Assembly: GCA_963836915.1 (NCBI GenBank)
Contig: CAWILH010000002.1
Coordinates: 4,216,001 to 4,280,000, forward strand
Origin: Cryomorpha sp963836915
GTDB lineage: Bacteria > Bacteroidota > Bacteroidia > Flavobacteriales_D > Cryomorphaceae
DNA length: 64,000 nt
Direction of reading: 5' to 3'
This document shows, in pieces, positions 28,018 to 38,800 of the stretch. The notes under the pieces were generated by a model that was not told where the DNA came from, ran no database searches, and saw only the letters and a program-made list of their open reading frames with translations. The position numbers and the translations under genes are program-made. Every line of letters starts with the position of its first letter. The stretch's first letter is position 1.

Positions 28018-29398
28018 ACTAACAAAAAATACGCTGCTGCTGTTCCTTTTCGCCATCCTGATAGCAGGATGCGCCCCCGAGCGGCAGCGGGAATCTGAAA
28101 AAAAGGCCGAAGAAGCTATGGAAGAAAAACCCAGCCATGAATCATGGTCCGAGAATGCCACAATCTACGAAGTGAACATTCGCCAATATAGTCCCGAAGG
28201 CAGCTTTACGGCATTCACCAAGGAGATGCCCAGACTGGAGAAAATGGGAGTGAAGATATTGTGGATCATGCCGATCAATCCCATCGGAGAAGTAAACCGC
28301 AAGGGAGGGGAAGGGAGCTATTATTCCGTGAAGGACTATAAAGCCATAAATCCTGAATTTGGAACGCTTGATGATTTTAAGGCATTGGTCAGAACGGCAC
28401 ATAGCCTTGATATGAAGGTGATCGTAGATTGGGTGGCCAATCATAGCGCATTTGATAATGTGTGGACAGAAGACCACCTGGATTGGTATAATGTAGATTC
28501 GCTCGGTAAGCAGCAACCGCCTGCCGGCACCGATTGGTATGACGTGGCCGACCTGAACTACGAGAACAAGGAGATGCGCGCTGCCATGATCGATGCGATG
28601 TTATATTGGATCGAAGAATGCGACATCGATGGCTACCGCTGTGATGTGGCCGATATGGTGCCAAGCGATTTCTGGACTGCCTGCCGTGACTCGCTCGAAG
28701 CGGCAAAGTCTGATGTGTTTATGCTTGCCGAAGCCGATAATCCCGATCTATATCCGGCCTTTGACATGACCTATGCTTTTGGATTTCTCCATATTATGGA
28801 AGGCATAGCCAAAGGCGAGAAGCCGCTGAGCGAGATCGATGATTATATGGCGCAGGAAAAGGAGCGCTTCGATCCGAATGCCTATCGGATGTATTTCACT
28901 ACCAGTCATGATGAGAACTCTTGGAATGGTACGGTCTTCGAGCGATTTGGCGATGAAGGCCATAAGACCTTTGCGGTGCTGGCATTCACCATCGGCGGCA
29001 TGCCCATGGTGTACAGTGGTCAGGAAGCAGGCTTGGATATTGCCCTAAAATTCTTTGAAAAGGACGAAATAAAGTGGAGGGATTATCCGCTAGCAGAATT
29101 TTATGGAGCATTGCTCAATCTCAACCGAAGCAACGAAGCGCTTTGGAATGGTGCAGCGGCCGGCGATTTTAATCGCCTAGCTACCGATGCACAGCAGCAG
29201 GTATATGCCTTTGTGCGCACCAAGGGCGATCATCAGGTGGTGACCATTTGCAACCTTTCAGATAAAAGCGTCGAGGTGCGCTTCAGCGATTTGCCTTCCG
29301 GCAATTTCTCATCACTCTTTGATGATGAAAAGCTTGATTTAATAGCGAAGGACGGCTTGGGGATGGCACCTTGGGGCTATCATGTTTTTACTAAGTAG
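27998..29398 (+). CDS. GH13 alpha-amylase lipoprotein
   Basis: 466 residues. Lipobox LIAGC at about 21-25 after a hydrophobic stretch. The GH13 barrel has NATIYEVNIRQYSPEGSF, the VDWVANHSA motif, nucleophile Asp216 in DGYRCDVADMVP, acid Glu245 in FMLAEADNPD and Asp305 in TTSHDENSW. It is shorter than the preceding GH13 and has no extra module. Its ATG lies 20 bp inside the end of the previous gene in another frame, so it is likely translated by reinitiation. It ends the operon, with a hairpin at 29435-29482 beyond. Confidence 0.92.
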   Translation: MRYLPIELTKNTLLLFLFAILIAGCAPERQRESEKKAEEAMEEKPSHESWSENATIYEVNIRQYSPEGSFTAFTKEMPRLEKMGVKILWIMPINPIGEVNRKGGEGSYYSVKDYKAINPEFGTLDDFKALVRTAHSLDMKVIVDWVANHSAFDNVWTEDHLDWYNVDSLGKQQPPAGTDWYDVADLNYENKEMRAAMIDAMLYWIEECDIDGYRCDVADMVPSDFWTACRDSLEAAKSDVFMLAEADNPDLYPAFDMTYAFGFLHIMEGIAKGEKPLSEIDDYMAQEKERFDPNAYRMYFTTSHDENSWNGTVFERFGDEGHKTFAVLAFTIGGMPMVYSGQEAGLDIALKFFEKDEIKWRDYPLAEFYGALLNLNRSNEALWNGAAAGDFNRLATDAQQQVYAFVRTKGDHQVVTICNLSDKSVEVRFSDLPSGNFSSLFDDEKLDLIAKDGLGMAPWGYHVFTK

Positions 29399-29434
29399 TG
29401 TCAGTCCATAGAGTCCGCTATCTGCCTTGAATTT

Positions 29435-29482
29435 GTTCTAAAAACAGTCGTCCCGCTCGAGCGGGACTCCTTGATTTTTAGA
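29435..29482. terminator. Large hairpin after the alpha-glucan operon
   Basis: A perfect 18-bp palindrome GTCCCGCTCGAGCGGGAC (29450-29467) is enclosed by outer arms TTCTAAAAA and TTTTTAGAA. The A- and T-rich outer arms make it a candidate bidirectional terminator; it could also be a REP-like element. Confidence 0.5.
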
Positions 29483-29938
29483 ACTACGCGCGCGTTGCTA
29501 TCGAGCTCATTGATCCAGCCACCCGACCGTATTGACAGACTCTAAGTAGCGTCGAAAAGCTGCCGCTGAATGCCAGAAGATTTAAATTCGTTTCAATTTC
29601 TTGTGGTCTGCTGCCTGCGAAAAAGTTTCAAATATCCTTGTTCAGAGAAGGTAATTTTTAAAAATCAGAATGAAATCCTTTTTTTTTAAACGAAATGAGA
29701 ATATTGGGCAGGTGATCTGACCCACATAATCATCTACTATTTCAGTTTGTCAAGGTTAATTCAATCGCTATTAGGCCATGTTTTTCTGCTGAACGACGAT
29801 ATTTCCCACCTTTTTTCAATTTTCAAGAGTTGAAAATCCAACCGTTGTAATCTTTATCGGCAAGGCCAATTCCGAATGCAGGTTCGAAGGAAATCCCGCC
29901 TTTTTTTGTCGGGAACCTTTTACTGTGTGTCGATACTC

Positions 29939-30447
29939 CTATTTATTGGCTTCAATTATTGGCCATTCAATGGCAATAAAGAAGCCGTTTTTAGGAAATC
30001 GAATCTCTAAATTGGAAAAATCAATTTCAGTGATCCCGCATCCTTTTTTTGCTGTACTAATTGTGTTTTGGTCATAAACATACTCCACGGGTCCTCCATT
30101 CTCATTCGCAATATAGTGTCGTACATTGAACTTTAAGTCTTGGATGTCGCTCGGAGTTCAAAGTCTGATTTGTCTTAAAAAGGGCGTTTCAGAATATCTT
30201 TCGTTGAACTCAAAAAATCTTTCGTGCATCTACAGCAGTCCAACCCAATCATAATAATGGTTGGTCTGTAACTTCTTAAATTTTCCAATGATCAATTCTT
30301 GACATGACCTTCTTGAATGTGTTACCACTTCATTCAACTGAGTGGCATACAGTCTTAATGGAAGAAAAACTTTGATAGAATCCGATTGGGGATTTTTGGT
30401 TTGAAATTCAATTGCAGAAAATAGGATGAGCCCCGAACTACCTGGTT
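29939..30447 (-). pseudogene. Decayed gene fragment next to the IS3 element
   Basis: The minus strand holds protein-like segments in shifting frames. One reads KPGSSGLILFSAIEFQTK, then FLPLRLYATQLNEVV and an in-frame TAG, then MHERFFEFNERYSETPFLRQ; another reads FNVRHYIANENGGPVEYVYD and DFSNLEIRFPKNGFFIAIEW before a stop at 29939-29941. The order and style resemble the middle and end of Bacteroidota proteins with an N-terminal carboxypeptidase-regulatory-like domain, but I do not assign a family firmly. The N-terminal part is missing; the IS3 end begins where the fragment stops, so the insertion or a linked deletion probably removed it. Confidence 0.6.
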
Positions 30448-30567
30448 TGCCCCCCTATAAATCGGACAAATTACGATAGGGTTAATAAATGAGTGGTACA
30501 AGGTACTAATTTTGTTGTGCCAGATGCAACCGATGGTGACCTTTATACCGATGGTTGAAGACGCAGG

Positions 30568-31640
30568 TCATATCTCTATGGCCTGCGTTTGTTTTTGTTG
30601 CCCTTCGGGCATGCCAGATGCTGCCCTCAAGCTCCCATTGCCCGATAGCTGATAATGTGGCACTTTCAGCCTGTGTTTGAGAGGTTTGTTCTTACGCGGT
30701 ATTGACTCAATGAGTCTGTCTTTCCATAGATTCCAGAACATTACCGGGGTTAGGTGATCGAGGCTTCCATGAAGTCTTATCGTGTTGTAAATGTCATAGA
30801 AACCGTGGAGATGAACCTCCAAATCAGTGATTGTGGAGAAGTCTTTTCTGCTAAGTGACTTCCCCAAAATAGCATGAAAGCTTTCGATGTGCCCGTTTTC
30901 TTCAGGTGTGTAGGGGTGCGTAAAGACTTGGTTAAGATGATTATCAGTCATGTACTTTTGTACCTCTTTGGCAACGAACCTGCTGTCATTGTCGTTGCGC
31001 ACTTCGATGGTGATTTCTTTGTTGGGCATTTGATGCGGTTGTAAATAGTTGAGGATAACTTGCTGCCAAGCAGAGATTACCTGATTCTTTTTGATCGAAT
31101 AAGCCACTTGCCAATGTAGAACTTTACGGGTGAAGCAATCGATGATAGTCAGTATGTAGGCATAGCGCTGGTGAGAGGCTACCCACTGGAACTTTATATC
31201 CATTTCGATTACCATAAGTGGCTCAGTAGGATTAACCCTCCTGTACTTGGCATAGGGACGCGGCGCCTTCTTCCTGGCTTCATGAAGCAACTGCCACTGA
31301 TCCATCAATCGGTATACTTTCTTGCGGTTGATGATGTACCCGAGCAACATCAACGCTGCTGTCATTGCCTTGTAGCCATAATCCGTTTCTGGGTCAGATT
31401 TGATGTCGGCCATCTCATCTACAACTGCCTCATTGGATATTAAAACAATGCTTCCATCGACTTGCAGCTGCGGGCAATGAGTCGATGGCTTTCTGCCCTT
31501 GGTACCCGGTTTGGGCTTGTAGTAGTAACTATGCTTACTTAAGCCTATAAGGGCAAGTACTGTGTCACGCTTAAGACCTTTGCCGATATGCTGCCGTGCT
31601 AAAGCAACTTTCTCAGATGTGGATACTTTTTTTTTAGCAA
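30568..31640 (-). CDS. IS3-family transposase OrfB (DDE integrase), made by -1 frameshift
   Basis: The DDE core is visible: first Asp in MVIEMDIKFQW, second in RNDNDSRFVAKEVQ and Glu in PEENGHIESFHAIL. The frame stays open upstream of the first ATG (31413) through LARQHIGKGLKRD and SKHSYYYKPKPG, up to the end of OrfA. A run of nine A on the coding strand (T9 at 31627-31635) is placed so that a -1 slip fuses OrfA to OrfB, giving KKKVSTSEKVALARQ. This matches the known IS3 expression strategy. The transposase appears intact. Confidence 0.88.
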
Positions 31641-31931
31641 GTCGTTTTTCAGCGCGTTCTCAAGTTTCTCTTGCGCGAGTAGCTCTTTGAGCATCCGGTT
31701 TTCTTTCTCAAGTGCTTTGACGGTCCTGAGCTTCTCTTTTACCGCACTGTGATCAAGGCCGTCCGCGCCCTGGTCATCATACTTGTTTTTCCAATAGTAA
31801 AACGTAGCTGGGTAGAGCGAATACTTCTCCAGTGTGGCCTTTACACTTGTTTCACGGGCTTCCTTCAGGATAGCCAGCTTTTCTTCTTTGGTGAACTTCT
31901 TGGTTCCTTTTTCAGTCGTTTTCACGTCCAT
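31599..31931 (-). CDS. IS3-family OrfA, helix-turn-helix protein
   Basis: About 110 residues from the Met of MDVKTTEKGTKKFTKEEKLA; a longer start at 31967 is possible but runs into the inverted end. It has a helix-turn-helix (VKATLEKYSLYPATFYYWKN) and a C-terminal leucine-zipper-like stretch (LRTVKALEKENRMLKELLAQ). It binds the IS ends and is the N-terminal part of the OrfAB transposase after frameshifting at the A9 run. Confidence 0.85.
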   Translation of the reverse strand: MDVKTTEKGTKKFTKEEKLAILKEARETSVKATLEKYSLYPATFYYWKNKYDDQGADGLDHSAVKEKLRTVKALEKENRMLKELLAQEKLENALKNDLLKKKYPHLRKLL

Positions 31932-31985
31932 AATTACGAATTTCTTTCCGTAATCGTGTCCGACCATTTAGGGGTGCTCAACACT

Positions 31986-33171
31986 ACCAAGGTCCAATTA
32001 GAATTTTCAGTTTTCATTTGAAGTAGTTCCTATGTTTTGGTTTTCTGCTCAGGTATTTACGTAAGGTATTCTTGCTATTGTTTCCGTGTTGATCACCACT
32101 GATTTGAATTGATTGAAACAAAGATTTGCAAGCATTAAAAAAAGCTATTGTAAAAAGAGTCTCCATACTGATAGGCTATATCTTGGCGAACATTTATTCC
32201 AGTTTTATCAAAAACCCGCTTTTCCACTGGCCGCGCACGATACATTATTCCAAAGCAACCCTTATCTGTTGGCTATAGCCAGAAGTCGCAGTAACCACGA
32301 GCACATCCATCCCCGCAGCGGGATCGGCAACTACGATTTTCATCTTTTGGGCATTTGGCATGCTCGCGTCAAATTCCATTTCCTTTCCGATGGTATCTTA
32401 CAGGCGCACTTAATTGGGGATCTCGCTATTAAAGAAGTCGGTATAAAAAATTCCGTTTTAGAGTTTGCTGAAGCCAATCTGAAGCGCGCGATTCTTCATG
32501 GACTGGCAGCGGAGAAGCAAATTTAACGAACTTCGGCTGGTCTGTTTTGTCGCTTAAATATACTTTTTCAGCGCCTTCAAAAAGTCGTGCGGCATCTACG
32601 CCGGTAAGTGTTTGACCCGAGGTGGTCAGAGAGATCAGAATGGTGGTCGTGATTAAAAAAAACTGTTTCATATTAAAAGCTGAGATCAAGGTTAACGAGT
32701 GCAAAATATAGATTATTCCAGATAGAAACCAATAAAGTTGGTCGAAGATAATTTAATTATTGGAATCATAATTCGACCGCCGGTCTACATTTTTGGAGCT
32801 CTGATAATTTTATTGGGAGAGCGTTTCCAAGGCGTTTTTGCAGAATTACCTGTATCGGAAAATCAAGATTGGCTTGGCGAAGGCCTGCCATCTAGGATTG
32901 GAAAACAGGATAGGCATTTAAAAGAACACGAACTAAACAGATAAGCTGAGATCAAAAGCTGCTTGGTCCGATCCAGGCAGAAGGTTGAGTTTATATGCGA
33001 ATTTATGGCGAGACCAAAATCTACGAACTACCTGACCTCTCATGTCTTTTCAATTGACGCACTGCAATTCACCAATCGACAAAGAATACTATTCATTGAA
33101 GGCATTTGGACTCTGTCCCTTGATTGCCCGATCGAAATTTATTTTCCCAGCCGGGATGGCCAAATTGTTGA
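31986..33171. other. Accessory gap with gene debris
   Basis: Apart from the truncated peptidase start at 32460-32671, I found no gene I can support. Frames of 60-240 residues exist on the plus strand, but they lack recognisable domains, start sites or signal peptides. Base composition is more A+T-rich than in the flanking operons. Confidence 0.5.
32460..32671 (-). pseudogene. N-terminal remnant of a secreted metallopeptidase-like proprotein
   Basis: A signal peptide MKQFFLITTTILISLTTSGQ is followed by AARLFEGAEKVYLSDKTDQP and KFVKFASPLP, which resembles the start of the propeptide of thermolysin-like (M4) T9SS proteases. After SDWLQQTLK the resemblance stops and the frame closes within ten residues. 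Everything downstream is missing, so this is a 5' fragment, probably left by a deletion or rearrangement near the IS3 element. Confidence 0.5.
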
Positions 33172-33915
33172 TCACAATATCTTCCTAATTTTATTTTCAA
33201 ATTCCTTTCCGTCGCCGATTACCAATTTATCATTTTCAAAAGTCATCGGAATCCCATCTTCTACCATTTTAACGATGCCATTCCGGTCTATGAATATATT
33301 CTTCGGGCAGCTTTGGATACCCAGCTCTTCGGCAAATCCTTTTGCACCGATTATATGTTCAAAGTTAAATGTATGTTTATCGAAAAAGGGTTTGGTTTTG
33401 TCTTCTCCTTCATGCGTGATGGCAATAAAATCAACTTCATTTTCATATTTTAGTTTCAGTTCATTCAAAACAGGCATTTCGTCAATACAGGGTTTGCAGC
33501 TCGTAAACCAAAAATTGAGAACGGTCGGTTTTTCTATTTTGGATAAATCAATCTGCTTTCCGCCCATTGTGGTCAGCGCAGTCGAAGGCAGCTTTTTATT
33601 CAGAAAATCAAAAATCCCTTCTTTTTGTTCTTCTTGCATTCCTTTGAGGGTGGTACTTCCGAGATTGATGTTCAGCGCATAAGTTTTAATGATGGAGTCT
33701 TTTTTGACAATGCTATCTGTAAATGTTGTAGTTACGGAAGCATCTTTAAATTTTTTCGTGAGTCCTTCGTGCATGCCTTCCACGTTTTCTTTAAATTTCT
33801 TTTCAGTGACAACTTCTCCGGTCATTGAATTTTTATAGTACACTTCTTTCGGCTGCTCAGTTTCACAGCCAAAAATCAATAGGGTCAATAGGAGTAAGAT
33901 GGTAGAATTTTTCAT
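33172..33915 (-). CDS. TlpA/thioredoxin-like lipoprotein
   Basis: 247 residues. Lipobox LLIFGC with the lipidated Cys17. Residues about 20-110 are charged and unassigned. The thioredoxin fold starts near 112, with the redox motif LNFWFTSCKPCIDEMP (Cys140, Cys143), VDFIAITHEGE and the cis-Pro region IQSCPKNIFIDRNGIV; an extra Cys precedes that Pro. It is probably a membrane-anchored periplasmic thiol-disulfide oxidoreductase. It stands alone in the accessory zone; no cytochrome biogenesis gene is nearby. Confidence 0.85.
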   Translation of the reverse strand: MKNSTILLLLTLLIFGCETEQPKEVYYKNSMTGEVVTEKKFKENVEGMHEGLTKKFKDASVTTTFTDSIVKKDSIIKTYALNINLGSTTLKGMQEEQKEGIFDFLNKKLPSTALTTMGGKQIDLSKIEKPTVLNFWFTSCKPCIDEMPVLNELKLKYENEVDFIAITHEGEDKTKPFFDKHTFNFEHIIGAKGFAEELGIQSCPKNIFIDRNGIVKMVEDGIPMTFENDKLVIGDGKEFENKIRKIL

Positions 33916-34223
33916 GATTGGTGGATATTGATTTTATTTGATTGGCAGACTTTCTGTCGCCTTGTTCCTCGCATATTAAATTAACCTTACTATCCTGCTC
34001 AAAACATCTACGTCATTCACTTCCAAAGCATTAATAAAGCCGCTTCAAATGTAAGCGTATTACGCAAGCTATCCAATAGGCTACGATGTGTTTTCTCTGG
34101 CTGGATCATGGCGGCGATGGGCCATGATGTATTTGGTCAATTGCGCCGTATATTTCCGAATCAATCGAGATTGAAAGTTTTCATTTCATCGCTGAGGGGA
34201 TGATTTGCTCAAAGCTCGAAGAA
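33916..34223. other. Intergenic region, nothing recognised
   Basis: About 300 bp upstream of the TlpA-like gene and downstream of the serine protease. No coding sequence, strong hairpin or repeat was seen. Confidence 0.5.
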
Positions 34224-35417
34224 TTATAGCTTCATTATTTTTTCGACAGCGACAGATTCTTTTGAACTTATTCTCATGTAATAGATGCCCCTTGGAAGAG
34301 TTGAAATGTCTATACTCGTGTCAAGGTCAAGGTCTCCTTGGCTTAGTATGATGGCTCCCAGCTCATTGAACAGTTCTATCTGGATAATCTTGTTGCCACC
34401 ATTATTTCTGACGTAGAATTTCTCATCAGCGGGATTTGGATAAAGGGTATAAGCCTTTTTATCAGGGAAAATAACATCGAGCAGATCGTTTTCAATAATT
34501 TTGCGAAAAGCGTGAAATTTCCAATTGTCAATTCTGCTATGACTGAGATTATTGGTCAGGCTCAGTACCCCGTATGATATGTATTCGGTACCGTTCTCAA
34601 TTTTGATCAAGGAGCTTCCACTTTCGCCTGGGATACCGCTTGTATTTAAAATCGCTATTGAAGCATCGGAGAATATATCGGCTTTTCCAAAATTATAATA
34701 AAGGGTATCGCCGTTGTATTGGTTTAAATCAATTTCTGAAATGGTAGCGGCGGGATAAGTGAATTTATAAAAGATGCCGCTGGATAAATGGCTATTGTCG
34801 CTATCAAAGCCTATGCTGATCCAACCTGTAGACATCCCTATCGGTTCTTCCAATTCTAGTATTGCAAAGTCTTCACCTCCAAAGCTCCAGTTTTTTATTA
34901 GATAAATCTTTGCGACCTGTGTACAATCAAAATCCGGATTGGCCAATCCATTATTGAAAACGGGGCAAGCCCTTATCGCACTGAGATTAATGGTGTTCGT
35001 GTTGATGCCCGAAACACAATGAGCTGCTGTGAGAACATGTTTGGCACTTATCATATTCCCTGAGCAAAGATCGCCGAGTGTATCAGCCTTGGCTGAGAAT
35101 AACTTTATGCTCGTCCTGATCGGAAAATCGGTAAGATCGAAATCGGTCATTACCTTCCGCTTGATGGTGAAATTGCTGTTTGGGTAGATGTTCGTATCGG
35201 GAAAGGCCGTCGCCATTGACGCAATTTTTGAATTAAAATTGCCACGAAAATAAGGGGTAGAACCACTTGATTTGGAACTACCATAAGGCTTCACAGCAAT
35301 AGAGTCTACAGAACCGCTCAAGAGATCAAATACCAAAATCACCTTTTGCTGTCCACGACAGCTGAAGGCCGCAGCGATCATGATCAATGCACCGATTATT
35401 TTTCTTCTTCCCCGCAA
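34224..35417 (-). CDS. Secreted trypsin-like serine protease with T9SS sorting domain
   Basis: 397 residues. An N-terminal hydrophobic stretch (IIGALIMIAAAFSC) serves as signal. The S1 fold has His133 in VLTAAHC, Asp183 in GGEDFAILELE and Ser266 in GIPGESGSSLI, where the usual GDSG is GESG. The C-terminus from about 320 (YTLYPNPADEKFYVRN to YYMRISSKESVAVEKIMKL) is a type A T9SS sorting domain, so the protein is exported and anchored or released. The start is a TTG; the first ATG downstream would shorten the signal. Single gene. Confidence 0.88.
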   Translation of the reverse strand: MRGRRKIIGALIMIAAAFSCRGQQKVILVFDLLSGSVDSIAVKPYGSSKSSGSTPYFRGNFNSKIASMATAFPDTNIYPNSNFTIKRKVMTDFDLTDFPIRTSIKLFSAKADTLGDLCSGNMISAKHVLTAAHCVSGINTNTINLSAIRACPVFNNGLANPDFDCTQVAKIYLIKNWSFGGEDFAILELEEPIGMSTGWISIGFDSDNSHLSSGIFYKFTYPAATISEIDLNQYNGDTLYYNFGKADIFSDASIAILNTSGIPGESGSSLIKIENGTEYISYGVLSLTNNLSHSRIDNWKFHAFRKIIENDLLDVIFPDKKAYTLYPNPADEKFYVRNNGGNKIIQIELFNELGAIILSQGDLDLDTSIDISTLPRGIYYMRISSKESVAVEKIMKL

Positions 35418-35865
35418 GTGGCGTCAAAATTTAAGATCATCAAAATGCAATTTAATTCTTTAACGATCTCCACATAGCTTTATTGGACTCAAGCATTTTG
35501 GTAAAGAGCTTTGATGTTCAATTTTATCGTGAAAGTTGCCCTTTTGCGCTTGGTCGGTCTTTGAATTTTAAAAACAGGTATTTGAGCCATGGGCGCCAAT
35601 TGGAAATTGAAAAGCGAAGGCATTTATCTTTCTGAAAATTACAGCGGTTGAAAAACGCCAGCACAGAATGCAAGGCTGTTGATATTAGAACCAAAGTGAT
35701 GGGCAAGGGAAATTAGAGCATTGGATTTGGCTGATTGCCTTAAACTCTTAAGTATTGCGTTGTAGGTCTCAAGGTAGCACAGCGAATAGGTATGACCCGA
35801 ATCTGCCTATATTTGGACAGTTACCATCTTCTTCATTTTCAGATGACCAAAGCCTTTTTATTACT
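35418..35865. other. Intergenic region between divergent genes
   Basis: No gene supported; a 60-residue open frame on the minus strand has no recognisable features. Probably holds the promoters of the serine protease and the peptidase fusion. Confidence 0.5.
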
Positions 35866-38800
35866 ATGAGACTCCTATTGCTATTCCTTACCACACTATT
35901 TTTTTCGGTGCATTTATTTTCTCAATCCCAGATTATGGTGAAAGGTAAAGTATTGGACAGCAGCAGCCAGGATCCGCTACCATTTGCCTATGTGAGCCTC
36001 AAAGGTTTTGCACTGGGAACGGTGACCAATGGCGATGGGGAATTTCTGCTTAATATCCCATCGTCGTATGAAGACGAAAGTCTGGTCTTTTCTTATCTGG
36101 GATACCTTCGAGAAACCCTGTCGCTAGACGGCCTGCGCGATATGAGCCCAATCTTGGTTTATTTAAAAAAGGATGTGGCAGAGATCAAGGAAGTGGTGGT
36201 GAAGCCGACCGAGAAGATATCGGCTAAGCAATTATTGAAAAGGGTCATGAAGAATATCGAGATCAACTATGCCCAAGCCCCTGTAAACTTAGATGGGTAT
36301 TATAGGGAGACCGTAGCCGAGAATGGCGCATTTATATCCTATTCTGATGCGGCCGTTCAAATCCATTACGCCCCATATCAGGAGCAATCCTATAGTTGGA
36401 GTGATTATCGAATGGAAGCGCAATCATCGGTCTCTTCGTTGAGCAATTATGATTTATTCAGTGGAAGGAGCCTTCACCGGGGTCATTTTCATGCTCAGAC
36501 GATCAACCAAGACCAGGCCAAAGTGATCGATTCCCGATCCAGTTATAATCTAACCAAAACAGATATGAATGCCAATGTTCAGGCGGGCCGATGGGTATTT
36601 TCAGTAAAGACTACCTAAAGTATAAAGCTGCTTTTTTTAGCGACAAGAAATTCAGGAAATTTGATTTTGAACTCGGTGAAGTGCTTATGAGTGGTGTGGG
36701 CTATGTTTATGTTCTATCCTTCCGTACATCCTTGATCAAAGAAGATCTGGAAGAACTCGAAGCTAAGAATCGAATGAGGGCCTTCTATAAGGCTTCCCGC
36801 AATAAAGTCTTGCAAGGCAAAATCTATGTCGATAAGAAAAGTTACGCTGTGCTCAAATTTGAAGCTTCCGTTCCGACGGAGTTCAAGAAGTATTTCTGTA
36901 GTTATACCACGATGAATTACAAGCATTTCGATTATAAGCTAAACATAGAATACCAAAAAATAGGGGATAAGTACCACTTGAAATATTTGCGCCATGAAGA
37001 CGAATTTATCTTTGAAGATACGCTTACAAACAATACCACCCCCTACTATGCGGTGAGCCAATTTTGGGTAGATGAAGTGACCACCGATGGTGTAGGGCAT
37101 TTTGATGAGACCGAAGTTTTTGCCAATATGGCCACCAATCAATTGTTTGATTTACCGCTAGCGTACAACGCAGACTTCTGGGCAGCGTATGGCAATAAAA
37201 ACGCATTGGCACTTATCCCGGATAGCATTCGGAAGGATATGGAAGTTGGGATGCCATTGGAACAGCAATTTGCCGATAAGCATAACCGCAACGACAGCTT
37301 ACCTGCTCCTATTGCCAAAAGAATACCTGTAGAAACCACTCTGCACGGTACGCGCATGACCGATGATTATGCTTGGATGAAGCAGCCCAAAAACCCACTT
37401 CAAAATCAGGATATCAAGGATTATTTGGTGGCCGAAAATGATTATGCCGATAATTATTTTATACCGCTCAGAAAGAACCAGCGCAAGCTCTTTAAAGAAT
37501 TGACGGGCCGGGTGGAGAAAGAAGATGAGTCAATTCCGCATGAGCAGGATGGGTATTGGTACCAGACCAAGTGGACTGAAGAGCATGAATATCCGATCTA
37601 TCTCCGTAGAAAAGAAGGGGAAGAAGTTTGGGATACTTTGATGAATGTGAATGCATTGGCCAAGGAGAAGGACTATTATTCTGCGGGTGGCTTGAGTGTA
37701 AGTCCGAATACCAAACTCATGCTCTACTATGAAAATACCACGGGCAGTGATAAGGCCATCGTGAAATTTAAGAACCTTACCACAGGTCAATTGCTCAGAG
37801 ATTCAATGACCAACGTATCGGGTATGCTGTGGTTGAATAATGATCAGCTACTCTACACATTGCAGGAGCCCAAAACCAACCGCATCTATCAGCTCAAGCT
37901 GCATACCTTGAACGAGCCCCAACAGAGCGATTCCTTGCTTTATCAAGAAGATGATCCCCGATTTCAAATTTCGATAGCGAAATCAAAATCGAAGGAGTAC
38001 GTCTATATGAGCATCTCCAGCACTAATACCAACGAGGTACATTTTATGAATTTGAAGTCAGTTGACAAAGGATTTCACCTTATGGCACCGCGCGAAGGCA
38101 GGCATGAGTATTCGGTAACAGATTACCAGAACGAATTTTACATTATCAGCAATAAAGAAACCTCAGATTATGAAGTATTTAAATGTGATGAAACCGCCTA
38201 TACGAAGGCAGATTGGATGAGTTTCTTAAAGCCTAAAAAAGGAACACGGCTCTCGAGCTTTATAATTTTCGATGACTTCATGGTGATCGGCGAAACCGAA
38301 AAGATGGAGAATCGATTGAAAATTATCGATAAGGAAAGCGGTAAATCCCACTACCTCAAAATCAGGGAAGACATTCACTTGATCTCAGCAGGCCATAACC
38401 CCGATTTTGACACCGATACCCTGCAGTACTCTATGGCCTCGATGAAAACACCCACCGAAGTTTATAATTACCATATGCGGACCGAAGAAAGGCGGTTGGT
38501 GAAGAAACAGGAAGTGAAAAATTATTTTGGTGGCGGTTGGATAAAGCATGAGCGGGTATGGGCAGAAGCTAGAGATGGTACCATGATTCCTATTACCCTT
38601 CTTTATCGCCGCTGGGACGTCAAAAAAAGAAATAATTATAAACGGATGTTCATGACTTCGTACGGTTCGTATGGCATCGGCAGTGAATCTGGTTTCGACG
38701 CTTCCGTATACAGTTTGATAAGCCGGGGTTTCGTGTATGCAATCCCTCATGTGCGCGGTGGTGGAGAGCTCGGGCAAGCATGGCACGATGGGGGTAAAAT

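Larger units (their letters stand above)
30448..31981. mobile_element. IS3-family insertion sequence, about 1.5 kb
   Basis: Two overlapping transposase frames are enclosed by imperfect inverted ends. Left end CCCCTATAAATCGGACA (from about 30453) and, read inward from the right, CACCCCTAAATGGTCGGACA share CCCCTA, AAAT and TCGGACA. The ends begin TG as usual in IS3. I could not identify a clean target duplication, so the exact boundaries are uncertain by several bases. Confidence 0.8.

Noticed and set aside
32113..32526. A 137-residue plus-strand frame antisense to the peptidase remnant
   Set aside because: No recognisable domain, signal peptide or ribosome-binding context, and its right end overlaps the recognisable minus-strand remnant. 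I could not support it as a gene.
32963..33682. A 239-residue plus-strand frame
   Set aside because: It is antisense to the TlpA-like lipoprotein, which has a lipobox and a CxxC active site.
35524..35706. A 60-residue minus-strand frame upstream of the serine protease
   Set aside because: Composition and lack of any motif or start signal make it likely to be chance.
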